Position numbers and translations under genes: made by a program
The notes under the pieces: model-generated
What the model was told of the DNA's origin: nothing
Databases searched by the model: none
The model's input: the letters and a program-made list of their open reading frames with translations, nothing else
Part shown: one piece after another, positions 50,501-58,701 of the stretch
Numbering within the stretch: the first letter of the stretch is position 1
Layout of the letters: each line of letters opens with the position of its first letter
Assembly (NCBI RefSeq): GCF_013390595.1
Contig: NZ_JACAWV010000008.1
Span: forward strand, 1-64,000
Length of the DNA: 64,000 nucleotides
From: Rhizobium sp. RM
GTDB taxonomy: Bacteria; Pseudomonadota; Alphaproteobacteria; Rhizobiales; Rhizobiaceae
Direction of reading: 5' to 3'

Positions 50501-50533
50501 CGCGCCGCCAGCAACTGGGACGAGGCACACTAA
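47531..50533 (+). CDS. polA: DNA polymerase I
   Basis: A 1000-residue polymerase used in repair and Okazaki fragment processing. The 5' nuclease domain (about residues 1-300) has intact acidic clusters (EGFEADDIIAT, ISSDKDLMQL, GDSTDNVPGIPGIGPKTA). An extra Ala/Glu-rich linker of about 60 residues follows. The 3'-5' exonuclease keeps its motifs (AFDTETTSL, AQNLKYDYL, YAAEDAD), so proofreading should be active. Polymerase motifs are DYSQIELR, RRRAKAINFGIIYG and QVHDELIFE. ATG at 47531 or 47540. A hairpin at 50556-50580 follows the stop. Confidence 0.97.
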   Translation: MLPMKKGDHLFLVDGSGFIFRAFHAIPPLNRKSDGLPVNAVSGFCNMLWKLLKDARNTDVGVTPTHFAVIFDYSSKTFRNELYDQYKANRSAPPEDLVPQFGLIREATRAFNLPCIETEGFEADDIIATYARQAEAIGADVTIISSDKDLMQLVTANVHMYDAMKDKQIGIPDVVEKWGVPPEKMIDLQAMTGDSTDNVPGIPGIGPKTAAQLLEEYGDLDTLLSRAGEIKQQKRRENIIANADLARISRQLVALRTDVPLDQSLEQLVLEPQNGPKLIAFLKAMEFTTLTRRVAEATDTDASSVDAADVAVQRGEEAHGPDLDNPAPAETGVEVEAQPSSPSIPAKKVAAEGSAPAELAEARRTVFATAKINKEAYTTIRDIRELDRWIAAARETGLVAFDTETTSLDPMQAELVGFSLAIADNGKDASGADIRAAYVPLTHKTGSGGDLFSDGIKLVEGQIPAAEAMDRLKSLLEDPSVLKIAQNLKYDYLLMKRHGVVMQSFDDTMLISYVLEAGKATHGMDSLSERWLGHTPIAYKDVAGSGKSGVTFDFVDIGKATAYAAEDADVTLRLWMVLKPRLVAEGLTKVYERLERPLVPVLAHMEERGITVDRQILSRLSGELAQKAAAFEEEIYELAGERFNVGSPKQLGDILFGKMGLPGGSKTKTGQWSTSAQVLEDLAAEGVELPRKIVDWRQLTKLKSTYTDALPGYIHQDTKRVHTSYALASTTTGRLSSSEPNLQNIPVRTAEGRKIRTAFISTPGHKLLSADYSQIELRVLAHVADIPQLRSAFENGIDIHAMTASEMFGVPVEDMPSEVRRRAKAINFGIIYGISAFGLANQLSIARSEAGEYIKKYFERFPGIRDYMEQTKAFARDNGYVETIFGRRAYYPEIRSSNPSVKAFNERAAINAPIQGSAADIIRRAMVRMDGALVEAGLAEQARMLLQVHDELIFEVEDQAVEATLKAVTHTMENAAMPAISMKVPLKVDARAASNWDEAH

Positions 50534-50555
50534 GGTCTGAAGGGGAGACCGGCTC

Positions 50556-50580
50556 ACTTGGCGCGAGTGACGCGCCAAGT
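50556..50580 (+). terminator. Terminator-like stem after polA
   Basis: ACTTGGCGCG (50556-50565) pairs with CGCGCCAAGT (50571-50580) over a 5-base loop. Only TCT follows, so termination may be weak. Confidence 0.6.
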
Positions 50581-50663
50581 TCTAACTCCCCACAAACCGC
50601 GTTTTCACTGTCATCGAACTGTCGTACGGCGAAGTTACGGAGATTCCCATATTGGGGGGCTTC

Positions 50664-51383
50664 ATGCACGCGCGATTCGTTTCCAGGGAACTCGAACGTC
50701 TTTCGACTGCCCGCCATGACGCTCCGCCCCGGCATACGGGCACCCGGTTCAACGCTGAAGGCGAGTTTTTGCCGGAACCCGGCAACACCATCGTTTGCCA
50801 TCTTGTGCAGGGTTCGGCGTCACAAAGCGCCGTAGTCGCGACCCGGCAACGTTTCCTGGATATGCCGGAAGCCGGTAATCTGGCTTTCACACCCGTCTCC
50901 AGCTTTCATATGACGGTGTTCCAGGGGATCATCGAGTACAGGCGCATGTGGCCCTACTGGCCAAAAGAAATGCCGCTGACGGCCTCGATCGACGCCATGA
51001 CGGAGTATTATCTCGAGCGCCTTTCCGTGTTTTCGGCGCTTCCCCACTTTGCAATGCAGATCACCGGTTTGCGACCGACCGGCCTTGTGTTGAAGGGAAA
51101 AACTGCAGAGGATGACCGGGTCGTGGCGCTTTGGCGAAATACGTTTGCCAAAGCCTTTGGATATCGCCATCCGGATCACGACAAATACGAATTCCATCTC
51201 ACGCTCGCCTACGTCGTGCGCTGGTTCGATCCCGTCTGTCTGCCCCGCTGGCAGGCGATGATGGATGAGGAAGTCGAAAAACTGCGCGATAGTGTTCCTG
51301 TGATCGAGCTGCGACCACCTGCTTTCTGTGAATTTCGGGATATGAACCACTTCAAAGAGCTCATCGTCTTCGATAAAGCATGA
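50664..51383 (+). CDS. DUF1868 protein, 2H phosphoesterase superfamily
   Basis: A 239-residue protein of the DUF1868 family. The two HxT motifs of 2H (2'-5' RNA ligase-like) phosphoesterases are visible: FHMTVF near residue 89 and FHLTLAYV near residue 180. The reaction is probably hydrolysis of a cyclic phosphodiester in RNA or a nucleotide. The substrate is unknown. The ATG at 50664 follows TTGGGGGGCTTC. The upstream in-frame TTG is less likely. The 191 bp to rpmF show only a possible -10 (TGTATAAG near 51478). Confidence 0.82.
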   Translation: MHARFVSRELERLSTARHDAPPRHTGTRFNAEGEFLPEPGNTIVCHLVQGSASQSAVVATRQRFLDMPEAGNLAFTPVSSFHMTVFQGIIEYRRMWPYWPKEMPLTASIDAMTEYYLERLSVFSALPHFAMQITGLRPTGLVLKGKTAEDDRVVALWRNTFAKAFGYRHPDHDKYEFHLTLAYVVRWFDPVCLPRWQAMMDEEVEKLRDSVPVIELRPPAFCEFRDMNHFKELIVFDKA

Positions 51384-51574
51384 CACGTGATTTGCGGTGC
51401 ACTTCTTTGGCCGCGCTTCGGATTCTGCTGAATCTGAAAAAATGTGCGTTAGGGCTGGTCAAACCCCGTTTTGGCATGTATAAGCGCGCCAAATTTCCGA
51501 TATCGAGACACCCGACATTCGGCCTTTGGTTCTGGCCGGTTCCGTTGTTTCGCCGCTAAAGTGGAGTAACAAAA

Positions 51575-51760
51575 ATGGCAGTACCAAAAAGAAAAACAAG
51601 CCCGTCCAAGCGCGGTATGCGCCGTTCGGCTGATGGCCTCACGGCTGCGACCTACGTTGAGGACAAGAATTCCGGCGAACTGCGTCGCCCGCACCATATC
51701 GATCTGAAGACCGGTATGTACCGTGGCCGTCAGGTTCTGACGCCGAAGGAAAGCGCATAA
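51575..51760 (+). CDS. rpmF: 50S ribosomal protein L32
   Basis: 61 residues with the L32 N-terminus [20 protein letters not shown], which binds 23S rRNA. The alphaproteobacterial form lacks the zinc cysteines of some other L32 proteins. GTGGAGTAAC precedes the ATG. It is followed by an intrinsic terminator. Confidence 0.97.
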   Translation: MAVPKRKTSPSKRGMRRSADGLTAATYVEDKNSGELRRPHHIDLKTGMYRGRQVLTPKESA

Positions 51761-51785
51761 GCTTTTCAGCTTCTGCAATTCTTTG

Positions 51786-51812
51786 AAAACCGGCCCTTGT
51801 GGCCGGTTTTTG
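51786..51812 (+). terminator. rpmF terminator
   Basis: AAAACCGGCC (51786-51795) and GGCCGGTTTT (51801-51810) with loop CTTGT, followed by further T. Confidence 0.93.
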
Positions 51813-51910
51813 TTTTTGGCGCAGGCCACTCCCTTGGAAAAGTCCCGCACACCTCCTAAAATCCGTTTTGGAGGTCGGGCGTAAAGTCCGAATTGGGAGG
51901 GTGGCAGCCG

Positions 51911-53737
51911 TTGAGATACCGCTGGATACTGGTGGTGCTTGTTTGTCTTGGTTTCGGTTATGGCGCCGTCACCAAAGGCAGCGACATGATTGCTGAACGT
52001 TACTTCGGCGAAGTGGCCGATCAGGGCCGCACCACCCTCAGACTTGCTGTGTCCGCCCTCGGTGGGCTTCTCAGTCGCTACGAGCCCTTGCCGGCGCTCA
52101 TTGCCGATCACGATGATATCGAAGAACTCGTCGCCCATCCTCAGGATCAGGCGTTGCGTCAGCGTGCGAATGTCTACCTCAAGTCCATCAACACCCTGCT
52201 GGAATCCTCCGACATCTACATCATGACGCTCGACGGCGAGACGATTGCCGCCAGCAATTATGATGGCCCGGCGAGCTTTGTGGGACAGAACTTCAGCTAC
52301 CGCCCCTATTTTCAGGATGCGGCCAAGGGTTTGCAGTCCCGCTTCTTCGCGCTCGGCACAACCTCCAACAAGCGCGGATATTATTTTTCGGCTCCCATTC
52401 TGTTCGATGAGGACATCAAAGGCGTCATCGTCTTCAAGGTGGATATCGAGGGTATCGAAGCATCCTTCGGTGATGGCGAAAATCGTATTCTCGTGTCCGA
52501 TCCTGAAGGCATCATCTTCATGACCGGCACGCCGCAATGGCTCTATTCCAGCTTGATGCCCCTCACGCCGGAACGTTTGGCGCGCACCACAACGTCGCGT
52601 CGCTACGCCGATGCCGAGTTGAGAGAGTTGCCGTTGCGGACCGGCAGCTTTGGCGAACACCAGCTTTTGGCCATTCGTCAAAATGATGGCGAGAGAGAAT
52701 ACCTGGTTTTGTCGCAGGCGATGGCGGACGCAGGCTGGACCGTAAATGTGTTGATCGATACGGGCTCTTTGCGCACGCAGGTTCAGACAACGATGATTGC
52801 CGTCATTCTCTGCCTTTGCCTTGCGGTAGCGCTGCTTGCGGCCATGTTGCAGAGACGTCGGCGTCTACGAGAGCGCCTTGTTCATCAGGCAGAAGCCCAG
52901 GCCGAGCTTGAGCGCCGGGTTGAGGAGCGCACCGCAGATCTTGCCCGCGTCAATCGCGAGATTGAACATGAGGTTGCCGAGCGTCGTCAGACCGAGAAGC
53001 AGCTCCGAAAGATGCAGAATGATCTCGTTCAGGCTGGCAAGCTTGCCGCCCTTGGCCAGATGTCAGCCGCCCTGTCGCATGAGATCAATCAGCCGCTTGC
53101 GGCCGCGAAGAACTACGCTGAAAGCGCGGCACTTCTCGTTGAACGGGGCAGGGTGGGCGAGGTGACTGAAAACCTCAAACGTATTTCGGGACTGATTGAT
53201 CGCATGGCATCGATCAGTCGGCATCTGCGTAACTTTGCGCGCAAACCCAACGAAAAAACCACAGCTGTCGCCCTGGATGCTGTTCTTCGCGATACGCTTG
53301 AAATCGTTGGTGCGCGTTTGAAGGCTGCGGATGCCGTGCTGGACATAGATCTCGGCGACATCCCGCTTGCGGTAAAGGCAGGTCCGGTGCGCTTGCAGCA
53401 GGTTCTCGTCAATATCATCTCCAATGCCGCAGATGCGGTCGAGGGAAGAAAGGATCGCAAGATCGCGTTGCAAGCCCGGCTGAACGGTTCAACGGTATCG
53501 ATCTTCATCCGTGACCATGGACCGGGTGTTCCGCCGGCGATCTCGGAGCGTATCTTCGACCCTTTCTTTACGACGAAGGGCGTGGGGCGCGGTTTGGGGC
53601 TTGGACTTTCCATATCGTATAACATCATCAAGGATTTTGGCGGCCAGCTTCGTGTCCGCAACCATGATGGCGGTGGAGCGGAATTTGAAATCACGTTGCC
53701 TGCTGCCGTTTCTGCTGTGGAGGTTGCTGCGGAATGA
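51911..53737 (+). CDS. DctB-like membrane sensor histidine kinase
   Basis: 608 residues from the TTG at 51911 (GGGAGGGTGG ten bases upstream). Membrane helix 1 (about residues 5-22), a periplasmic double-PAS/Cache sensor of the DctB type (residues ~25-285, with YIMTLDGETIAASNYDGPASFVGQNFSYRPYF), and helix 2 (MIAVILCLCLAVALLAAML). A coiled-coil linker leads to the kinase core: phospho-accepting His in ALSHEINQPLAAAKNYAE, N box NIISNAADAV, G boxes DHGPGVP and GRGLGLGLSIS. The fold matches C4-dicarboxylate sensors. Next to tctCBA it more likely senses a tri- or dicarboxylate taken up by that transporter. Confidence 0.88.
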   Translation: MRYRWILVVLVCLGFGYGAVTKGSDMIAERYFGEVADQGRTTLRLAVSALGGLLSRYEPLPALIADHDDIEELVAHPQDQALRQRANVYLKSINTLLESSDIYIMTLDGETIAASNYDGPASFVGQNFSYRPYFQDAAKGLQSRFFALGTTSNKRGYYFSAPILFDEDIKGVIVFKVDIEGIEASFGDGENRILVSDPEGIIFMTGTPQWLYSSLMPLTPERLARTTTSRRYADAELRELPLRTGSFGEHQLLAIRQNDGEREYLVLSQAMADAGWTVNVLIDTGSLRTQVQTTMIAVILCLCLAVALLAAMLQRRRRLRERLVHQAEAQAELERRVEERTADLARVNREIEHEVAERRQTEKQLRKMQNDLVQAGKLAALGQMSAALSHEINQPLAAAKNYAESAALLVERGRVGEVTENLKRISGLIDRMASISRHLRNFARKPNEKTTAVALDAVLRDTLEIVGARLKAADAVLDIDLGDIPLAVKAGPVRLQQVLVNIISNAADAVEGRKDRKIALQARLNGSTVSIFIRDHGPGVPPAISERIFDPFFTTKGVGRGLGLGLSISYNIIKDFGGQLRVRNHDGGGAEFEITLPAAVSAVEVAAE

Positions 53738-55080
53738 GTGATCCCAGGGTGCTTCTGATCGATGATGAAGAAGAGTTGCGCTTTTCAACTGCGCAAGCGC
53801 TGGAACTGTCCGGCTTCCATGTCACCATGCTCGCCAGTGCCGAACACGCGCTGGAGCTGATTGGCTACAGCTTTGACGGCGTTGTCGTGAGCGACATTCG
53901 TATGCCCGGTATGGACGGCATGACCCTGTTGCAGAAGGTTCGCGAACTCGATCCGGAAATTCCAGTGATTCTGATGACCGGCCATGGCGATGTGCAGCTT
54001 GCCGTCAACGCCATGCGTAACGGTGCCTATGACTTCATCGAGAAACCTTTCACGCCACAGTACCTTGCGGGTGTCATCAAGCGGGCCGAAGATCGGCGCG
54101 CACTGGTGCTCGAAAACCGCCGTCTCAAGGCCGTTGCTGGAAAACGTGACGATCTTGAAACCCGCTTGCCGGGCAGAACGCAAGTTATGGTCGATCTGCG
54201 CTATCGCATTCGTGCCATCGGCTCGACGGATGCCGATACGCTGATCGTCGGCGATACGGGTGCCGGTAAAGAAGTGGTGGCTCGGGCGCTGCATGACGTC
54301 AGCGCCAGAAGCAATCGGCCTTTCGTAGCAATCAATTGCGCCGCCTTGCCGCAAACCCTGATCGAGAGCGAGCTGTTTGGCCATGAAGCGGGCGCCTTTC
54401 CAGGTGCGCTTCGCCCCCGTTACGGCAAGTTTGAACATGCACGCGGCGGCACAATCCTTCTCGATGAAATCGGCTCGATGCCCTTCGAGCTGCAGGGGCG
54501 CTTCCTGCGTGTGCTGCAGGAGCGGGTGATTACCCGTTTGGGGTCGAATGAAACGGTTGAACTGGATGTGCGCTTTATCGCCACCAGCAAGGTCGACCTG
54601 GAACAGGAGGTTGCTGCCGGCCGCTTCCGGCCAGATCTGCTGTATCGTCTCAATGTCGCAACGATGCTCGTTCCATCACTGTCGCAGCGCAGCGCCGATA
54701 TTCCACTCCTGTTTCTGCACCTCGTGCGCGAGGCTGCGGCACGGTATGGACGAGAAGACATGGATGTTCCGCAGGATCTGCTCTCTACGATTTCCCTGCG
54801 GGAGTGGCCTGGGAACGTGCGTGAATTGAGGAATGCTGCAGACCGCTTCGTTTTGGGTCTGGAAAGTGATGCGACCGATGCCGTCATCTCCTATTCGGAT
54901 GAGGAAAGGGGCGGGCTCGCCGCCAAGGTTGCCGCTTACGAAAAAAGCCTGATCGCCCGGGCGATCGCCGCACACCGTGGCAATCTCAAATCGGTCTACG
55001 AGAATCTCGGGATTTCGCGCAAAACGCTCTATGAAAAGATGCAGAAATACGAGCTGCACCGCCACATGACGGAGGTGTGA
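53734..55080 (+). CDS. DctD-like NtrC-family response regulator with variant GAFPGA loop
   Basis: 448 residues, coupled to the kinase gene (ATGA). Receiver domain with phospho-acceptor D54 (VVSDIRMPGMDG) and Lys in IEKPF. AAA+ domain with Walker A GDTGAGKE (residues 173-180) and Walker B GGTILLDEIG. C-terminal Fis-type helix-turn-helix (RGNLKSVYENLGISRKTLYEKM). The sigma-54-contacting loop, GAFTGA in active family members, reads GAFPGA (residues 220-225, codon CCA at 54400-54402). This casts doubt on sigma-54-dependent action. The likely target is the adjacent tctCBA operon. Confidence 0.88.
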   Translation: MSDPRVLLIDDEEELRFSTAQALELSGFHVTMLASAEHALELIGYSFDGVVVSDIRMPGMDGMTLLQKVRELDPEIPVILMTGHGDVQLAVNAMRNGAYDFIEKPFTPQYLAGVIKRAEDRRALVLENRRLKAVAGKRDDLETRLPGRTQVMVDLRYRIRAIGSTDADTLIVGDTGAGKEVVARALHDVSARSNRPFVAINCAALPQTLIESELFGHEAGAFPGALRPRYGKFEHARGGTILLDEIGSMPFELQGRFLRVLQERVITRLGSNETVELDVRFIATSKVDLEQEVAAGRFRPDLLYRLNVATMLVPSLSQRSADIPLLFLHLVREAAARYGREDMDVPQDLLSTISLREWPGNVRELRNAADRFVLGLESDATDAVISYSDEERGGLAAKVAAYEKSLIARAIAAHRGNLKSVYENLGISRKTLYEKMQKYELHRHMTEV

Positions 55081-55132
55081 TGGGTGGATTTCCACCCATG
55101 CATACGCGCTAATGGGTCGATATCCACCCATT
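55080..55132. promoter_or_regulatory. Tandem palindromic operators upstream of tctC
   Basis: Site 1 (55080-55099) is the perfect palindrome ATGGGTGGA-TT-TCCACCCAT. Site 2 (55112-55131) is ATGGGTCGA-TA-TCCACCCAT with one mismatch. Their centres are 32 bp apart, about three helical turns, as expected for two cooperating dimers of an enhancer-binding regulator. They lie between the response regulator gene and tctC, 147-198 bp before the tctC start. No convincing -24/-12 promoter was found after them. Confidence 0.75.
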
Positions 55133-55277
55133 ATTGCCCGACCGCGCAACAAAAGCGTGTGACGCGACAACGCCGTCGTTGATGAATGGCCATCCCGGGC
55201 CGCAAATGAATCACCCCGGTCGCCATGGAGGAGCATGCGCGGCTGAAGTGGCGAACATTTTCATCCGGGAGGAATCG

Positions 55278-56261
55278 ATGAAAATACTGAAGACAGTCAC
55301 CGGCTTTGCGGCCGCCGCTGCCGTTTCCCTTTTTGCGCTTGCCGCATCGGCCCAGACCTACCCCGAGCGCAACATCACCATGATCGTGCCGTTCGCAGCC
55401 GGTGGTCCGACCGACACAGTTGCCCGTCTCGTGGCTGAATCCATGTCGAAAGATCTCGGCCAGCAGATCATCATTGAAAACGTCGGTGGCGCTGGCGGCA
55501 CACTTGGCGCCGGACGTGTCGCAGCAGCCGATCCAGACGGTTACACGGTTCTGCTACATCACATCGGCATGGCAACGAGCGCCACGCTTTACCGCAAGCT
55601 CGCCTACGATACCTTGAACGCGTTCGAATATGTCGGGCTGGTAACCGAAGTGCCGATGACCATCCTGTCGCGCAAGACGCTCGAGACAAAAGATCTCAAG
55701 GGCCTGATCGAATACGCCAAGGCCAACAAGGACAAGGTGACGGTTGCCAATGCCGGTATCGGTGCGGCATCGCATCTGTGCGGCATGCTGTTCATGAGTG
55801 CCATCGAGACGCCGCTCGTAACGGTCCCTTACAAGGGAACTGGCCCGGCGATGACGGATCTTCTTGGCGGCCAGGTCGATATCATGTGCGACCAGACCAC
55901 CAACACCACCAAGCAGATCCAGGGCGGAACGGTGAAGGCTTACGCCGTGACCACCGCAAAGCGTCTGGACGTGCTGCCGGATGTGCCGACCGCAGTCGAA
56001 GCAGGTCTGCCCAATTTCGAAGTCGGTATCTGGCACGGCGTCTACACGCCGAAAGGCACCCCGGCCGAAATCAACGAGAAGCTCTCCAAGTCGCTTCAGG
56101 TCGCATTGAAAGACCCCAACGTTGCCGCCCGCTTTGCCGAACTTGGCACGACACCTTCGCCGGAAAGCGATGCGACACCGGCAGCCCTCAAGGCGAAGCT
56201 TGAAAGCGAAATCGCCCGCTGGAAGCCGGTGATCGAAACCGCTGGCCAATACGCCGATTGA
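55278..56261 (+). CDS. tctC: Tripartite tricarboxylate transporter substrate-binding protein TctC
   Basis: A 327-residue periplasmic binding protein of the Bug/TctC family. Signal peptide of about 24 residues (LAASAQTYPERN). Family motifs VPFAAGGPTDTVARLVAE near residue 38 and ENVGGAGGTLGAGRVAAADPDGYT near residue 70 shape the carboxylate pocket. GGGAGGA lies just before the ATG at 55278. The open frame upstream crosses the operator region and is not coding. It delivers an organic acid to TctAB. Confidence 0.92.
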   Translation: MKILKTVTGFAAAAAVSLFALAASAQTYPERNITMIVPFAAGGPTDTVARLVAESMSKDLGQQIIIENVGGAGGTLGAGRVAAADPDGYTVLLHHIGMATSATLYRKLAYDTLNAFEYVGLVTEVPMTILSRKTLETKDLKGLIEYAKANKDKVTVANAGIGAASHLCGMLFMSAIETPLVTVPYKGTGPAMTDLLGGQVDIMCDQTTNTTKQIQGGTVKAYAVTTAKRLDVLPDVPTAVEAGLPNFEVGIWHGVYTPKGTPAEINEKLSKSLQVALKDPNVAARFAELGTTPSPESDATPAALKAKLESEIARWKPVIETAGQYAD

Positions 56262-56275
56262 TCGCAACGGATCGT

Positions 56276-56299
56276 GACCGGCGGCATCCGCCGCCGGTC
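56276..56299 (+). other. Intercistronic stem-loop between tctC and tctB
   Basis: GACCGGCGGC and GCCGCCGGTC form a perfect 10-bp stem with an ATCC loop 15 bases after the tctC stop. Without a T-run it probably protects the tctC mRNA so that the binding protein is made in excess. Confidence 0.7.
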
Positions 56300-56358
56300 T
56301 CTCCACGTTTCGAGAATGCGGGCGGCTTAAGACGCCTTGCTGCGGAGGGGTACATCTT

Positions 56359-56820
56359 ATGAAATCATTTATCGTCGATCCTGCCGAAGCGCTGTGCGGT
56401 GCCATCTTCATTGGCCTCGGCATTGCCTTCGCCTGGCAGTCCTATGAACTCGATATCGGTACGGCCTTCCGTATGGGGCCAGGCTATTTCCCGCTGCTGC
56501 TGGCACTTGTCCTGGTCGTTCTGGGGGGCGTCATCTTCCTGCGATCCACGCGTGTCAAAGGTGAGGCCATTGGCGCCATCGCCTGGCGTGGCATTTTCTT
56601 CATTCTTCCTGCACCCGTATTTTTTGGCTTCACGGTCCGGGGGCTGGGTTTCGTTCCGGCGCTGTTTTTCAGCGCGCTCATCGCGTCATTTGCCTCACAT
56701 AAGATGAGCCCGTTGATGGCTATCCTTCTTTCAATCGGGATCACCATCTTTTCGGTTGCGGTTTTCAACTATGGTCTTGGCCTGCCGTTCCAGCGCTTTG
56801 GCCCCTGGCTCAAATTCTGA
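56359..56820 (+). CDS. tctB: Tripartite tricarboxylate transporter small subunit TctB
   Basis: A 153-residue membrane protein with four predicted helices, the poorly conserved small subunit of TTT transporters. FRMGPGYFPLLLALVLVVLGGVIFL is the best family marker. It ends nine bases before tctA and works with it in solute-proton or sodium-coupled uptake. Confidence 0.87.
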   Translation: MKSFIVDPAEALCGAIFIGLGIAFAWQSYELDIGTAFRMGPGYFPLLLALVLVVLGGVIFLRSTRVKGEAIGAIAWRGIFFILPAPVFFGFTVRGLGFVPALFFSALIASFASHKMSPLMAILLSIGITIFSVAVFNYGLGLPFQRFGPWLKF

Positions 56821-56829
56821 GGTCTGCGC

Positions 56830-58335
56830 ATGGAACTGTTCAACAACCTCCTCCTTGGTTTCAGCACAGCCTCGTCCATCGAGAACCTGTTCTTCTGCTT
56901 GATTGGCGTATTGCTGGGCACCTTGATCGGCGTTTTGCCCGGCATTGGCGCAACAGCGACCATCGCCATGCTGCTCCCCATTACTTTCCAGCTTGAGCCC
57001 GTTTCGTCGCTCATCATGTTGGCGGGCATCTATTATGGCGCGCAATATGGTGGATCAACCACGGCAATCCTCATCAACATGCCGGGTGAATCATCGTCTG
57101 CGGTCACTGCTATCGATGGCTACCAGATGGCACGCAAGGGCAAGGCTGGAGCGGCGCTGGCGATTGCCGCGATCGGTTCATTTTTCGCCGGCACGGTGTC
57201 CACGTTCCTTGTAGCGATCTTCGCGCCACCGTTGACGGCAATCGCCCTGGAATTTGGCGCAGCGGAGTATTTTTCGCTGATGGTCGTCGGTCTGGTCTCA
57301 TCGATTGCCCTTGCTCATGGCTCCATCGTCAAGGCACTGGCTATGGTCGTTCTTGGCCTGCTGCTCGGTCTGGTCGGCACGGATATCTACAGTGGTGCGC
57401 CGCGATTCACCCTTGGCATTCGCGAATATGCCGATGGCCTTAATTTTGTTGCCGTGGCAGTGGGGGTCTTCGGTATCGCCGAAATCCTTCGCAACCTTGA
57501 GAACGAACATTCGCGTTCGGTTCTGATGGCCAAGGTCAGTGGTTTGCTGCCGACAAAGGAAGACTTCAAAAAGATCATCGGTCCTGTGCTGCGTGGCACG
57601 GCGATCGGTTCCGCTCTTGGCATCTTGCCCGGCGGTGGTGCAATTCTGGCAGCCTTCGCATCCTACACGGTTGAGAAGCGTGTCTCGAAGACACCGGAGG
57701 AGTTCGGTCACGGTGCCGTTGCTGGTGTCGCAGGTCCTGAATCCGCCAACAATGCCGGCGCTCAGACGTCGTTCATTCCACTCCTGACGCTTGGTATTCC
57801 TGCCAATCCGGTTATGGCGCTGATGATTGGCGCCATGATCATTCAGGGCATCGTGCCCGGTCCGAATGTCGCAACGGAGCAGCCTGCGCTGTTCTGGGGC
57901 ATCATCGCCTCGATGTGGATCGGCAATCTGATGCTCGTCATCCTGAACCTGCCGTTGATCGGTCTCTGGGTGAAACTTCTGACGGTGCCCTATTACGTGC
58001 TTTTCCCGATCATCATGGCGTTCTGCGCCATCGGGGTCTACAGCGTCAATTCCAACGTATACGATCTATATGCTGTCGCCTTCTTCGGCTTCATCGGATA
58101 CGTGCTGGTAAAACTGCGCTGCGAACCTGCGCCATTGTTGTTGGGATTTGTCCTGGGCCCGCTTCTGGAAGAGAACCTGCGTCGCGCCATGATCCTGTCA
58201 CGTGGTGATCCCTCCACTTTTGTCACCCGTCCGATCAGTGCAACCTTGCTGTTCATTGCGTTCGTTGTGTTGGTCGTGGTGTTCCTGCCAAGCGTCAAGA
58301 AGAAGCGCGAGGAAGTCTTCCAGGAGGAAAGCTGA
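56830..58335 (+). CDS. tctA: Tripartite tricarboxylate transporter large subunit TctA
   Basis: A 501-residue permease with about eleven to twelve membrane helices. Signature segments are GTLIGVLPGIGATATIAMLLP near residue 28 and the inverted-repeat partner GSALGILPGGGAILAAFASYTVEK near residue 258, plus GMYYGAQYGGSTTAIL-type GIYYGAQYGGSTTAILINMPGE. It forms the transport channel and ends the operon before a strong terminator. Confidence 0.94.
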   Translation: MELFNNLLLGFSTASSIENLFFCLIGVLLGTLIGVLPGIGATATIAMLLPITFQLEPVSSLIMLAGIYYGAQYGGSTTAILINMPGESSSAVTAIDGYQMARKGKAGAALAIAAIGSFFAGTVSTFLVAIFAPPLTAIALEFGAAEYFSLMVVGLVSSIALAHGSIVKALAMVVLGLLLGLVGTDIYSGAPRFTLGIREYADGLNFVAVAVGVFGIAEILRNLENEHSRSVLMAKVSGLLPTKEDFKKIIGPVLRGTAIGSALGILPGGGAILAAFASYTVEKRVSKTPEEFGHGAVAGVAGPESANNAGAQTSFIPLLTLGIPANPVMALMIGAMIIQGIVPGPNVATEQPALFWGIIASMWIGNLMLVILNLPLIGLWVKLLTVPYYVLFPIIMAFCAIGVYSVNSNVYDLYAVAFFGFIGYVLVKLRCEPAPLLLGFVLGPLLEENLRRAMILSRGDPSTFVTRPISATLLFIAFVVLVVVFLPSVKKKREEVFQEES

Positions 58336-58353
58336 GCCATAGCGACTGAAATG

Positions 58354-58387
58354 AAAGCCGATGAGGGTAACCTCATCGGCTTTTTTA
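58354..58387 (+). terminator. Terminator of the tctCBA operon
   Basis: AAGCCGATGAGG (58355-58366) and CCTCATCGGCTT (58371-58382) with loop GTAA, followed by a T-run. Confidence 0.94.
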
Positions 58388-58479
58388 TTTTCTCGCTGTC
58401 AAATCCAGTTCAGCCATTCGAGGTTATGATTGACTTTGATGATCGCAATGCCAAGGAAGGGGAGGAAAGAGAGGTCGAC

Positions 58480-58692
58480 ATGACGTCAAACACCGAAAAT
58501 CGCATCCTCGCGCTTGAGGAAACGATCGCACACCAGACGAAGACCATTGAGGAATTGTCCGATCAGCTTGCTGAGCAGTGGAAGGTTGTCGAACAGACCC
58601 GCGCCAAGCTGGACCGGCTGACAGAGAGGTTTTTGAGCCTTGAGGAACAGTCGCTGGAGGCGCCCGCCATCACCCGGCCACCGCATTACTGA
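58480..58692 (+). CDS. slyX: SlyX-family protein
   Basis: 70 residues, almost entirely a coiled coil (ENRILALEETIAHQTKTIEELSDQLAEQW), ending in the family's typical PPHY. SlyX has no established biochemical role. The ATG at 58480 is preceded by GAGAGG. The frame upstream to 58351 runs through the tct terminator and is not coding. Its stop adjoins the DUF924 gene, so the two are probably co-transcribed. Confidence 0.88.
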   Translation: MTSNTENRILALEETIAHQTKTIEELSDQLAEQWKVVEQTRAKLDRLTERFLSLEEQSLEAPAITRPPHY

Positions 58693-58701
58693 GTGGGAGA
58701 G

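Noticed and set aside
51449..52681. Minus-strand open frame of 410 codons
   Set aside because: It runs opposite rpmF and the sensor kinase gene, both clear. It has no ribosome site or domain.
55245..55259. Possible sigma-54 -24/-12 promoter before tctC (TGGCGAACATTTTCA)
   Set aside because: The -24 half is fair, but the -12 GC is missing and the start would fall about 8 bases before the tctC ATG. Other GG-N10-GC matches nearby (for example around 55227) lack the TTGC core.
58351..58479. N-terminal extension of SlyX
   Set aside because: It would translate the tctCBA terminator. The ATG at 58480 has a ribosome site and gives the family length.
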